In this document: positions 31,868-40,030 of the stretch, piece by piece
How positions within the stretch are numbered: position 1 is the stretch's first letter
How the letters are laid out: each line of letters starts with the position of its first letter
Origin: Duganella margarita
Lineage (GTDB): Bacteria > Pseudomonadota > Gammaproteobacteria > Burkholderiales > Burkholderiaceae_D
Length of the DNA: 64,000 nt
Direction of reading: 5' to 3'
NCBI RefSeq assembly: GCF_009857535.1
Contig: NZ_WWCS01000024.1
Span: 1 to 64,000, forward strand
Made by a program: the position numbers and the translations under genes
Notes under the pieces: model-generated
The model's database searches: none
Seen by the model: only the letters and a program-made list of their open reading frames with translations
Told to the model about the DNA's origin: nothing

Positions 31868-34111
31868 ATGTCCCAGACCACCACGATCAAAGTAGGCGAG
31901 TCCGCCAAGACCATTACGCTGCCGGAGGGCAAGTCGCTGGTCATCACCGGCTCGGCCGGCGCCGCTGGCGTGGCCTACTTGCTGGACCCTGTCCTCGGCG
32001 GCACCAATTCGTTGAAGTCGTGGGCGGTCGGCACGGGTGCGCTGGCTCCAATCGGGCCGTACACCAACAGCCAGAAGATCCGCGTGCACTGCTCGGCCGG
32101 CACTATTGATGCGACAGTGCAGGAAGCGGTGTTGACAGTAGTTAACTCGGGCTCCACTGTCGCCACCATCACCGGCACGCCGGGCATCAACAACACGCTG
32201 ACCGCCACGCTGCCCGCCGGCGTCGTAGGCACGCTGCAATGGACCCGCACCACCAAGGCTGTACCGCCAGTGAAGTCGAACATCGCCTCGGCCGTCGCCA
32301 ATGCCGTCAACAGCCTGACCTACGTTCAGCAGCAGGCGGACGTCGGATGCTTTATCGGGTGTGACGCATCGAACCAGGTATCGCCTTCGAGCTTGATCGA
32401 TTGCCCGGCTAGCGTACCTGATGCACCGACCATTGGCACGCTGACGGCGTCGGCCAACTCGGTCTCACAAGCATTCACCGCTCCAGCTAACAACGGGGGC
32501 GCGGCCATCACCAACTACCAGCTGTCGGTCTATCGCGCATCGGATAACGTCCTGCTGGGCCAAGCGAACGGCAGCGGATCGCCAATTGCTCTGGCCGGCC
32601 TGACGAACGGCGTTGCCGTTTATGGCAAGGTGGCCGCGCAGAATAGCATCGGTATCGGCGCGCAGTCGGCAGCGTCGAATACGGCGACGCCAGCAGCGAT
32701 CCAGGGCTTCAGCAGCACGCAGTCCTATCCAGCCGGCCAGCAGGTTCTCTACGCCGGCGGCCTGTACACTTTCACCGCCAACCATCCGGCAGGTAATTGG
32801 ACTGGCGCTGACGTGACCTATAACGGTCAGAACGGCTCGTCGCCACTGAACACCGCAGGCGTCTCCAAGCTGTTGGGAGTTGTCGGTTTTGGCGTCGGCT
32901 CAATCTCCACTACGGCAGTCGCCAGCCCGACCACCTCGCGCGGCATGAAGATGACCATGGAGGCGCCGTTCACCAAACTGAAGGCGCTGATGTATCAGCG
33001 TGAACCTTCGCCCATCCGGGGCATGGCATTCTCGGTTGCCGCTACCGAGACGGACAAAGTGGATACGATTTCCAACGCGGTCGACCCAATCGTCGGCGGC
33101 GTGGCGTACAGTGTGCTACGTGCAAATGATACACGTGGTTTCCTCCGTCTGACGTGGTCCAGCAATCAGCGCTCGCGCCCGCAAGCGCCTGGCGCGGCAT
33201 CACCGATTCCCGTCAACTACATCACGAATATGAGCGTGGAAGCATCGGATTGGGCGAACTGCAACAGCGTGCCCGTCGTGACCGGCCGCCTGCCGATGCT
33301 GGTGGCGCGCTACAATCGCGTTGTCGCCGTTGGTGATGCGGAAAGCAACGCCTCGGGTGTCGCGCTGCAGACGCAGTACAACCTGTATAACTCTGGCAGC
33401 CCACGCGGCCGTCTCATGTACCACCCTGTAGTAGGCACGAACGGCGACCATGTTGCAGACCCGACACTATCAAAATCGACGGCCGTCCTCTACGATCCGA
33501 CCACCACAGCAGGCTTCTGGAAGAACATGGCTTGGGTAGCAGAACACGGCATCCCGACGCGGAACTTCGCTGGCTTCGGCGACTCGATCACCGAGGGTTA
33601 TCAGTGGTGGCAAAATGCGGTGCTGGACCTGAGCACGCAGACGGCACCGTGCTACGTGATGAACTTCGGTTGCAGTTCGAACCGCAGCAACCAGTACCTT
33701 GGCCTCATGCACAGCATGATCCGGGAGCCTGAAAATCGGATTACCGATGTCATCCTGGAAGCCTTCTCGTCCAACGAGCCGTCCAACACTATTGACGTCA
33801 ATACTGCGGACATCTTCATCGCCGAGCTGAGCGACGCGATTGACGCAGCGTTCGCACGCAACATGCGGATCTACGTGTGGACTTCTTACGCCGCGAAAAC
33901 CCAGGGCTACAACGGCGCAAACGCGATTGCCTGCATTACTAAAATCAATAATTGGGTGCGCAACAACGCCGGTCCAAAATTCCAACTGGTGGAGATAGAA
34001 GCTGGTTGGAATAATTCCACGATGATCGCTGGCGACAACACGCACCCTAACGCCACAGGCATTGCTTATATGTCGGCCCAGATTCTCCCAATTATCCAGC
34101 GAGGTGTGTAA
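31868..34111 (+). CDS. Fibre or decoration protein with SGNH hydrolase domain
   Basis: 747 residues. The N-terminal 100 are beta-rich, residues about 175-265 look like a fibronectin-type domain (PDAPTIGTLTASANSVSQAF), then a chitin/carbohydrate-binding-like YPAGQQVLYAGGLYTF. The C-terminal 190 residues carry an SGNH/GDSL esterase: block I GFGDSITEG with Ser573, GCSSN, and DNTHPN with Asp723 and His726. It probably binds and deacetylates a surface polysaccharide. The place, within head genes rather than tail fibres, is unusual. It is TAATG-coupled to the next gene. Confidence 0.8.
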   Translation: MSQTTTIKVGESAKTITLPEGKSLVITGSAGAAGVAYLLDPVLGGTNSLKSWAVGTGALAPIGPYTNSQKIRVHCSAGTIDATVQEAVLTVVNSGSTVATITGTPGINNTLTATLPAGVVGTLQWTRTTKAVPPVKSNIASAVANAVNSLTYVQQQADVGCFIGCDASNQVSPSSLIDCPASVPDAPTIGTLTASANSVSQAFTAPANNGGAAITNYQLSVYRASDNVLLGQANGSGSPIALAGLTNGVAVYGKVAAQNSIGIGAQSAASNTATPAAIQGFSSTQSYPAGQQVLYAGGLYTFTANHPAGNWTGADVTYNGQNGSSPLNTAGVSKLLGVVGFGVGSISTTAVASPTTSRGMKMTMEAPFTKLKALMYQREPSPIRGMAFSVAATETDKVDTISNAVDPIVGGVAYSVLRANDTRGFLRLTWSSNQRSRPQAPGAASPIPVNYITNMSVEASDWANCNSVPVVTGRLPMLVARYNRVVAVGDAESNASGVALQTQYNLYNSGSPRGRLMYHPVVGTNGDHVADPTLSKSTAVLYDPTTTAGFWKNMAWVAEHGIPTRNFAGFGDSITEGYQWWQNAVLDLSTQTAPCYVMNFGCSSNRSNQYLGLMHSMIREPENRITDVILEAFSSNEPSNTIDVNTADIFIAELSDAIDAAFARNMRIYVWTSYAAKTQGYNGANAIACITKINNWVRNNAGPKFQLVEIEAGWNNSTMIAGDNTHPNATGIAYMSAQILPIIQRGV

Positions 34112-34656
34112 TGGCCATCATCAATCTTAATTTGCCGGCGCTGGGGGCTACAGCAATGGTACAAAACGGCACCTTCAGCACCGACACGGCTGCCGACGTA
34201 AGCACTACACTGTCTGCCAACGCCGTGGCCAGCGCTTCTACGTTGAGCGTGGCGAGTAGCGCAGGGTTCGCCACTGGTGCAGAGCTGGTTACCATCCCCG
34301 GAGCTGGCCCTGCTGGAGCCACTGCGTTCGTTGCATTAGACGGGTTGAACCTGTTTGGAGCGAACCAGCTCAGTTGCCAAAACCAAAGTATCGTCACTGG
34401 TGTGGCTTCGGGCACCGCCGTTACTATGTGGGGCCGTATCGCGCTCAAGGGCACGCCAAAACACGTTCGGCTGACGCAAGCCAACGGCGACTGGTGGGAC
34501 TGGGTTCAGGGCATGGAGCCGTACAGCGTGAACTCGTCGGTTGGTGGCGTGACTGGCCTGCTGACTAACAAGATGTTGTGCTGCCCCGGTGCGGTCAACT
34601 TCGCACCTAGCTTCCTGGCGGCGTCGACAAACTACAGCATTCTGATCGAGTATTGA
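34111..34656 (+). CDS. Hypothetical structural protein, 181 residues
   Basis: Start shares TAATG with the SGNH gene. All-beta, Ala/Ser/Thr/Gly-rich, with paired Cys (MLCCPGA) and a WWDWVQG segment. Composition suits a virion surface or trimer protein. It may be the companion of the SGNH protein. No family recognised. Confidence 0.65.
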   Translation: MAIINLNLPALGATAMVQNGTFSTDTAADVSTTLSANAVASASTLSVASSAGFATGAELVTIPGAGPAGATAFVALDGLNLFGANQLSCQNQSIVTGVASGTAVTMWGRIALKGTPKHVRLTQANGDWWDWVQGMEPYSVNSSVGGVTGLLTNKMLCCPGAVNFAPSFLAASTNYSILIEY

Positions 34657-34658
34657 CC

Positions 34659-34880
34659 ATGTACAGCCTTCTTCTCGTCATCACATTGCTGGCCAACCCG
34701 CCGCAGGGCGCGCCGGCGAAGTTCCTGGAGACGGCCTCAGTATTTGGGACCAACTCCAAGGCGGATTGCGAGCGGCTGATCCCGTACGCGGTCTCGTACT
34801 GGACGCGGATGTACGCCGAGAAGGGGCAGTACGTCTCCGTGGTGCCGACCTGTGTCGGGAGCGACGGGCCGCGACCTTGA
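34659..34880 (+). CDS. Small exported protein, 73 residues
   Basis: ATG 34659. Residues 1-18 (MYSLLLVITLLANPPQGAPA) are hydrophobic and may be a signal sequence; two later cysteines (CERL, PTCVG) could form a disulfide. Ends before the terminator of the opposite-strand PEP-CTERM gene. Function unknown. Confidence 0.55.
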   Translation: MYSLLLVITLLANPPQGAPAKFLETASVFGTNSKADCERLIPYAVSYWTRMYAEKGQYVSVVPTCVGSDGPRP

Positions 34881-34911
34881 TCGCCGCAGCCGGCCCGCTA
34901 GTCTAGAAAAT

Positions 34912-34928
34912 CCCCGAAGTGCTCGGGG
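34912..34928 (-). terminator. Terminator of the PEP-CTERM gene
   Basis: On the minus strand CCCCGA / GCACT / TCGGGG followed by ATTTTC, 12 bases after the PEP-CTERM stop. It insulates this gene from the flanking plus-strand late genes. Confidence 0.65.
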
Positions 34929-34939
34929 TGTCGATTGCC

Positions 34940-35596
34940 TCAAGCCTTGCGGCGACGCGCCACGATTGCCATGAGGCCCAGGCCGGCCAGCAGCATGCCG
35001 TATGTTTCTGGTTCAGGGACGGCGCCAACATGGGTGTCGTACAGTCCGATAGCAACCCCTCCAATGCCTTGGTAACCAGACCGCCAGCTTCCAGCCAAGT
35101 ATTCTGCAGCGCCTGAATTATCGGCACCTTGTCCGAGGTAAGTTTCAAGAAATGGCGATATCGCCTGCACGGCGAAATAATAGCTACCCGAAGCCAAGGA
35201 AACAGAGGCTGTGTTAATAAATTGCTTATGCCAACCGTAACCGAACTGAGAGCCGATTAAAGTCGCGGTGTACGCGATAGCACTTGAGCCTGAGGCCAAC
35301 AACGTTCCTGGCAGCCCTCCAGCGCCGTCAGCAGCCAGTATTTGCCAGCTAGCACCCGTTGGCATGCGTCCGGAATCAAAAATGCTAAAGCTTGCGGAGT
35401 TGATTGTTGCAGAACTTGAAATGGAGAATCTTTGCGCTGCGTAGTCGCCCGTGCGGCCGAACTGCGCCGCGCACGTCGTGCTGAAAGAGCAGTCGCCGGC
35501 GACAGGATTTAACGGATTATCGTAAATCGTAGCGGCATATGTTGCAGATGCGTTCAAAGCAACAACTACAGCGGCGGCAAATAACTTGATTTTCAT
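34940..35596 (-). CDS. PEP-CTERM surface protein carried by the prophage
   Basis: 218 residues. Signal peptide MKIKLFAAAVVVALNASATYA; a beta-rich domain with paired Cys (GDCSFSTTCAA) of the choice-of-anchor type; then the C-terminal sorting signal VPEPETYGMLLAGL followed by a hydrophobic helix and RRRKA. PEP-CTERM proteins are processed by a chromosomal exosortase and linked to exopolysaccharide production and floc or biofilm formation. It is on the opposite strand to the head genes, has its own terminator, and sits beside a 130-base AT-rich promoter region, so it is probably expressed in the lysogen. Confidence 0.93.
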   Translation of the reverse strand: MKIKLFAAAVVVALNASATYAATIYDNPLNPVAGDCSFSTTCAAQFGRTGDYAAQRFSISSSATINSASFSIFDSGRMPTGASWQILAADGAGGLPGTLLASGSSAIAYTATLIGSQFGYGWHKQFINTASVSLASGSYYFAVQAISPFLETYLGQGADNSGAAEYLAGSWRSGYQGIGGVAIGLYDTHVGAVPEPETYGMLLAGLGLMAIVARRRKA

Positions 35597-35727
35597 GGTG
35601 GCTTTCGGTGGGTGCGGCTGCCCGCGAGTTGTTAAATTGAAATATTAAAACGGCATGTAATTGATGGTATCCAATTTTTATTAAAAAAGCACTATGTGTT
35701 TGTAAAAACAACAATTAAAGGATCTTC

Positions 35728-36243
35728 ATGCTCAACACCGAAACCGGGGCCGGCCTGCCAAATGCCGAAAGCTATGCCAGTGTGGCGCAGGCTGATGCAC
35801 GCTGCGCAGCGCTGGGCGTGACCGACTGGGCCCCGCGCGCGGAGGCTGACAAGGAAGTGGCGCTGCGCAACGCCACCCAGTTCATGCTGGCGAACTACCG
35901 TCAGCGCTGGGCCGGCCGCCGCGTCTACCAAGCGCAGGCGCTGGACTGGCCGCGCTACGACGTCTGCGTTGACAGCTTTCCGGTACCAAGCACTATCGTT
36001 CCGGTCGAAATCACCAACGCCTGCATCGACCTGGCGGCGCGTGCCGGTGCCGGCGAGCAGCTGATGCCTGACCTGGACACCGGCTCGAACGTCGTCAAGC
36101 GCGACAAGACCGGTCCGCTGGAGACCGAGTACTTCCAGAACACTACCGACGCGCGCGAGCGCTTCGTGGCCGTCGACGCCGCGCTTCAGCCGTACTTCGG
36201 CGCGGCCGGCGGCAGCGGCATGATCAAGCTGGTGCGCGGATGA
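35728..36243 (+). CDS. Head-tail adaptor (DnaT-like/gp6 type)
   Basis: 171 residues, AAAGGA before ATG. MLNTETGAGLPNAESYASVA ... ATQFMLANYRQRWAGRRVYQ ... LDWPRYDV is the 'DnaT-like ssDNA-binding' family, which in phages is the HK97 gp6-like connector. It forms the ring under the portal. It restarts the late plus-strand genes after the PEP-CTERM insertion. Confidence 0.82.
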   Translation: MLNTETGAGLPNAESYASVAQADARCAALGVTDWAPRAEADKEVALRNATQFMLANYRQRWAGRRVYQAQALDWPRYDVCVDSFPVPSTIVPVEITNACIDLAARAGAGEQLMPDLDTGSNVVKRDKTGPLETEYFQNTTDARERFVAVDAALQPYFGAAGGSGMIKLVRG

Positions 36244-36614
36244 GCGCCTATCCAGTAGTGAAGATCGAAGGCTGTGCGGTATTCGAGAACACGTACAGTC
36301 ACGACGGCAAGGTCTGGTCGGTGACGAACCTCATCGCGCGCGCCAAAGATCTTGAACAGTTTGACCTGCCGCTGGCTGCAATCTACGCGGATACCGAAGT
36401 GTGGACGCCGACCGGGTCGGCCTACGGAATGGCTTTCCATATGCGCCGCGCGCTCGACGTCGACACCACTTATCCGGTCATCCTGTCGCAGGAAGGCTTC
36501 ATCATGGACGGGTGGCACCGCGTTTTGCGTGCGCTGATCGACGGCAAGGCGACGATCAAGGCTGTCCGCTTCCATAGCACGCCACCGCACGATCATCTGG
36601 AGCCTAAGGCATGA
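36240..36614 (+). CDS. ParB/sulfiredoxin-like small protein
   Basis: 124 residues, ATGA-coupled to the adaptor gene. C-terminal segment FIMDGWHRVLRALIDGKATI matches the 'dGhHRl.A....g' core of ParB/sulfiredoxin-fold domains, which bind nucleotides. Such domains occur in some phage head clusters with unknown purpose. No HTH, so it is not a partition protein. Confidence 0.6.
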   Translation: MSAYPVVKIEGCAVFENTYSHDGKVWSVTNLIARAKDLEQFDLPLAAIYADTEVWTPTGSAYGMAFHMRRALDVDTTYPVILSQEGFIMDGWHRVLRALIDGKATIKAVRFHSTPPHDHLEPKA

Positions 36615-36985
36615 CCGACTATGCCAAGAAAGCCCGCGACGCCGACGCTAAGCTGCGCAAGAAGGGCGGCACTGTCACCCTGCGCCGCATCGTGCTGGGC
36701 GACGACGACCCGGACACCGGCAAGCCGATCAAGACCGTCACCGACTACACCGCCACTGGCGTCAAGCTGAACTACGAGGCTGAACGCATCGACGGCACGT
36801 TGATCCAAGCCGGCGACCAAGAGCTGTACCTTTCGCCTCTGCAGTTGAACGGGCAGCCGCTGCCGGCACCGACCGTCGGCGACCTGGTGCTGGTCGCCGG
36901 GGTGCAGTACGCCATCGGGCCGGTGCAGAAAATCGAGCCGGTCGACGTGCCGGTGCTGTACATCGTGCAGCTGAAAGGCAACTGA
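36611..36985 (+). CDS. Head closure or neck protein
   Basis: 124 residues, overlapping genes on both sides. After a charged N-terminus it is all-beta (ATGVKLNYEAERIDGTLIQA ... LVLVAGVQYAIGPVQKIEPV), like head-closure proteins of the gp16/FII type. It would bind under the adaptor ring. Confidence 0.7.
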   Translation: MTDYAKKARDADAKLRKKGGTVTLRRIVLGDDDPDTGKPIKTVTDYTATGVKLNYEAERIDGTLIQAGDQELYLSPLQLNGQPLPAPTVGDLVLVAGVQYAIGPVQKIEPVDVPVLYIVQLKGN

Positions 36986-37383
36986 TGGCCGGGTCGTTCA
37001 GTGCGGACCTATCGCGGTTCATCCAGCACTTCGACGGCAACATCGACAAGGCGCACCGCATGGCAGTGGTGCTGGTGGCGCAGGGTACCGTGCTGGGCTC
37101 GCCCGTCGACACAGGCCGCTTCCGTTCTAACTGGCAGTTCGGCAAGGTTCTGCCGCAAGGAGCGCTGGACACCTTCGATAAATCCGGCGCCGCGACGATC
37201 GCGCGCATGGCTGGCCAGGTCACCAGCGTGAAGGCGGGCGGCGAATTGTGGATCGTGAACAACCTGCCGTATGCCGGCAAGCTGGAGTACGGCTACAGCC
37301 AGCAAGCGCCGAGCGGTATGGTCCGTATTACGCTCGCCAACCTGCCAGCGGCGCTGGAAAACTATGTGCGAGGCCTGCAATGA
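36985..37383 (+). CDS. Neck protein, HK97 gp10-like
   Basis: 132 residues. Pattern VAQGTVLGSPVDTGRFRSNW ... IVNNLPYAGKLEYGYSQQAP is the well-known gp10 family signature (SPVDTGxxRxxW and NxxPYAxxLExG). Links head closure to tail completion. Overlaps neighbours by one and four bases. Confidence 0.85.
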   Translation: MAGSFSADLSRFIQHFDGNIDKAHRMAVVLVAQGTVLGSPVDTGRFRSNWQFGKVLPQGALDTFDKSGAATIARMAGQVTSVKAGGELWIVNNLPYAGKLEYGYSQQAPSGMVRITLANLPAALENYVRGLQ

Positions 37384-37802
37384 GCAACAAGATTATCCGC
37401 GCGGCGCTCGAAGGCCATCTCAAGGCCTGGGCTGCCGCACAGGTGCCGCCGATTGCCCTGTTTCTGGAGAACCGGGGCGCGAAGCCGGCCGTGGGCGTGC
37501 GCCACATCCGCGCCGACCTGATGCCGGCCGAAACGCTCGACCCGAGCCAAGGCGCGCAGCACCGCCGGTACCACGGAATGTATCAGGTCGGCATCTTCCT
37601 GCCGGAGAACGAGGGCACCGGCGACAGCGACGACCTGGCCAAGGCCATCGAGGTGCTGTTCAAGTGCCCGACCACGATCACTAAGCTGGGCCTGAACATC
37701 CAGATCCTGCAGACGCCATCCATCGCACAGTCGCGCCCCGACGGCGCCGGCTTCTGGATGACGCCCATCACCATCAAGTACTCGGCGAACGATTTCAGTT
37801 AA
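37380..37802 (+). CDS. Tail terminator protein
   Basis: 140 residues, ATG at 37380 overlapping the previous stop as ATGA. Alpha/beta with HRRYHGMYQVGIFLPENEGT and a helical stretch, typical of DUF4128/gpU-type tail terminators. It caps the tail tube for joining to the head. Followed by an intrinsic terminator. Confidence 0.8.
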   Translation: MSNKIIRAALEGHLKAWAAAQVPPIALFLENRGAKPAVGVRHIRADLMPAETLDPSQGAQHRRYHGMYQVGIFLPENEGTGDSDDLAKAIEVLFKCPTTITKLGLNIQILQTPSIAQSRPDGAGFWMTPITIKYSANDFS

Positions 37803-37827
37803 ACCGCCGCACATCGCACCATCCACC

Positions 37828-37850
37828 AGCGCCTTCGGGCGCTTTTTTTT
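37828..37850 (+). terminator. Intrinsic terminator before tail tube gene
   Basis: AGCGCC / TTCG / GGCGCT with eight T. A stable UUCG tetraloop hairpin, immediately before the shared leader at 37859. Confidence 0.88.
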
Positions 37851-37858
37851 CGTCCGAA

Positions 37859-37875
37859 GAAAGGCAATACCATGA
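37859..37875 (+). promoter_or_regulatory. Shared leader and ribosome site, copy 2
   Basis: GAAAGGCAATACCATGA, exact copy of 29950 and 39163, starting the tail tube gene. Confidence 0.8.
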
Positions 37876-39050
37876 CCATTCAGACCCAAGTTCTGACCAA
37901 GATCGTGCGCAAGAAGGAGAGCGCCTACGGCACGCTGCCCGGCGCCACCGGCGCGCGCGAGGCCCGCCGCGTCAGCGACAGCCTGACGCTGAAGAAGAAC
38001 AAGATCCAGTCGGCCGCAATTCAGACCAACGCCCAGCGCCCGATGGCACGCCACGGCGGCCGTACCGTCGACGGCAGCACCAACTTCGAGATGGCCCTGG
38101 GCCTGATCGACGACCTGCTGGCTTCCGTGCTGCGCCGCGACTGGACGGCCGTGACGCCGATTACCGGCCTCACCATCACTGCGACTGCGACTGCGCCGCA
38201 TTTCGTGCGCTCGGCTGGTTCGTTTATTGCGGATGGCCTGGCGCTGGGGATGCTGTTCAAGCCGAGTGGCTTCACCGCCGGCGGCGCTGCGAACAACGGC
38301 AAGCTGTTCACAATCATTGCGCTGACGGCGACCGAGATTACCGTGGCAGAAACTGTTGTTGCTGCGGCGAGCGCCAGCGGTATCGGCATCACCGTACCGG
38401 GCAAGATCACCTACATCCCAGAGACCGGCCACACCAACGACAGCTACATGATCGAGAAGTTCTACGCCGCCGTGTCCGAGTCGTATCGCTTCACCGGCCA
38501 GCGTGTCGCCTCGGCCAAGCTGGGCCTGAACGCCGACGATAAGGTTAGCGCCGAAGTGGCCTTCATGGGCCAGGATCGCCAGAAAGCGAACGTCGCCTAC
38601 TACACGAACCCGGCCGCCCCGAGCTCGGGCGACATGCTGGTCACGCCTTCCGGCTTGGCCGTCATCAATGGCGTCGCCACCAAGGTTTGCACCAACTTCA
38701 GCCTGGACATCAACGGCAACGCCTCGGTGGGCAAGGTGGTCGGCTCCAACGTGACCCCGGATGTGTTCATGGACATGATCGACGTCAGCGGCCAGATCAG
38801 CGTGTACTACGAGAATGGCACCATGGACGACTACTTCGACCAGGAGCAGGCGATCTCGCTGATCAACCGTCTGGACGACGGTATCGGCGGCGCCTTCGTC
38901 ATGGCGATGCCGGTCGTGAAAATCTTTGGTGGCGGCGAATCCGGCGATAAGGAGATCATCCGCCAGTACGACTTCACCGCCGGCCCGAATGCTGCCGGCA
39001 CCGGCGCTGGTAAATCCACCATCCTCCTCCAGGATACCAGCCTCGTTTAA
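37872..39050 (+). CDS. Major tail tube protein
   Basis: 392 residues. Starts MTIQTQVLTKIVRKKESAYG, contains TNDSYMIEKFYAAVSESYRF and ends in a beta-rich region with NGTMDDYFDQEQAISLINRL. This is the long tail tube type of siphoviruses, with an inserted Ig-like domain near residues 90-180. Polymerises into the tail tube. Its strong leader and flanking terminators match its high copy number. Confidence 0.85.
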   Translation: MTIQTQVLTKIVRKKESAYGTLPGATGAREARRVSDSLTLKKNKIQSAAIQTNAQRPMARHGGRTVDGSTNFEMALGLIDDLLASVLRRDWTAVTPITGLTITATATAPHFVRSAGSFIADGLALGMLFKPSGFTAGGAANNGKLFTIIALTATEITVAETVVAAASASGIGITVPGKITYIPETGHTNDSYMIEKFYAAVSESYRFTGQRVASAKLGLNADDKVSAEVAFMGQDRQKANVAYYTNPAAPSSGDMLVTPSGLAVINGVATKVCTNFSLDINGNASVGKVVGSNVTPDVFMDMIDVSGQISVYYENGTMDDYFDQEQAISLINRLDDGIGGAFVMAMPVVKIFGGGESGDKEIIRQYDFTAGPNAAGTGAGKSTILLQDTSLV

Positions 39051-39056
39051 CCCTGA

Positions 39057-39083
39057 CCCGGCCACACGCCGGGTTTTCTTTTT
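39057..39083 (+). terminator. Intrinsic terminator after tail tube gene
   Basis: CCCGGC / CACAC / GCCGGG then TTTTCTTTTT. It isolates the tail tube gene as a single-gene segment. Confidence 0.82.
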
Positions 39084-39162
39084 GGCGCAAGCCTCCCCAG
39101 CACCGACCGGCTGCCGTCGCCTTCGCGGGCGCGGCAGTCGGTACGGGCACTTATTTACCCGC

Positions 39163-39179
39163 GAAAGGCAATACCATGA
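39163..39179 (+). promoter_or_regulatory. Shared leader and ribosome site, copy 3
   Basis: GAAAGGCAATACCATGA, exact copy of 29950 and 37859, starting the tail assembly chaperone gene. Confidence 0.8.
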
Positions 39180-39631
39180 CCACTACCACCGCACAAAAAA
39201 TCATCTCGGCCGGCTTCGATATCGCCCTGCTGTCCAGCCCGGAGAAAATCTCGAAAGTTCACACCGTGGAAGTCGTGCACGACGACGACGGCAACATGCT
39301 GGCCGGCTTCGATATCGTCGGCAAGAACTCGGTCCAGTACAAGGACGTCATCCGCTCGACCTCGGTTGCCGCCATCAAGCGCAGCCAGACCAAGAAAGAG
39401 CAGATCGACGCCAAGACCGAGAAGGGCGCCGGCACGCTGTACGACTTGGGCGAAGACCGCAACCGCAAGATCGCCATCGCAGTCGTTGTCGGCGCGCCCG
39501 GCTTCGTGTCCAACGGCGAGCCGGTGGCGCTGACGCCTGAATTCCTCAACCTGTGCTTCGACGCTCAGCCGACCTGGGAAGCGAAGATCCTGGCCGCCCT
39601 GGAAGCTGACGCCAATTTTTTGGCGATCTAA
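39176..39631 (+). CDS. Tail assembly chaperone, G-like
   Basis: 151 residues in the zero frame. Alpha/beta start, then ALTPEFLNLCFDAQPTWEAK. It is the G part of the G/GT pair that coats the tape measure before tube assembly. It ends with DANFLAI just after a slippery TTTTTTG, where a share of ribosomes moves to -1. Confidence 0.82.
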   Translation: MTTTTAQKIISAGFDIALLSSPEKISKVHTVEVVHDDDGNMLAGFDIVGKNSVQYKDVIRSTSVAAIKRSQTKKEQIDAKTEKGAGTLYDLGEDRNRKIAIAVVVGAPGFVSNGEPVALTPEFLNLCFDAQPTWEAKILAALEADANFLAI

Positions 39632-39963
39632 AGCAGCAGCTGGTCGAGCACGCGCAGGCGTCGCTTAAGCTCAGCGCCAGGCAGAAGGACGGCAGGACGC
39701 TGGGCTGGCACCTGAATGTGGTGTACGAGCAGACCGGCATCATGCCGCCGCAGCTTGACGTCCCGTCAATCCCGCATGAGCTGGAGCACGTCTGGGGCTA
39801 CTTCCTGCAGATGAACGCCAAGCGCACCGCCGGTGCCATGGCTGCAAATCCGCTTTCGGATGAACAGATCATGGCCTGGGAGCGGCGGCACCGCATCCAG
39901 CTCACGCCGTTCGAAGGCGAATGCATCGACGCGCTGGACCAGGCCTACTTGGCCAGCGATTAG
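39176..39963 (+). CDS. Tail assembly chaperone GT fusion by -1 frameshift
   Basis: Ribosomes slipping at 39616-39622 continue at 39622 in the -1 frame, which is open to the stop at 39963, giving about 262 residues. The T part (GDLKQQLVEHAQASLKLSAR on, with GWHLNVVYEQTGIMPPQLDV) has no convincing start of its own near the junction. Gene order coat, tube, G/GT, tape measure is that of lambda-like tails, where GT made by frameshift is needed for tail assembly. Confidence 0.8.
39616..39622 (+). promoter_or_regulatory. Programmed -1 frameshift heptamer
   Basis: T TTT TTG in the zero frame (codons Phe148, Leu149), directly before the G stop at 39629. Both tRNAs can re-pair on TTT TTT after a -1 slip. 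Confidence 0.78.
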
Positions 39964-39994
39964 GGCGGCCGCGCACCGCCCACCACGAACACCG

Positions 39995-40016
39995 ACCGCC
40001 CTCGAGGCGGTTTTTT
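39995..40016 (+). terminator. Intrinsic terminator before tape measure gene
   Basis: ACCGCC / CTCGA / GGCGGT then six T. Same stem as 22092 and 28913; ends 15 bases before the tape measure ATG. Confidence 0.8.
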
Positions 40017-40030
40017 CATTTAGGCCACCC

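Noticed and set aside
37828..37850. Possible small RNA or riboswitch around the terminators and shared leaders
   Set aside because: Sequences between terminator and ATG are only 10-100 bases with no aptamer-like fold; simple terminator plus ribosome site explains them.
37362..39065. Minus-strand frame of 567 codons across the tail tube gene
   Set aside because: Antisense of highly codon-biased structural genes; no motifs, no start signal.
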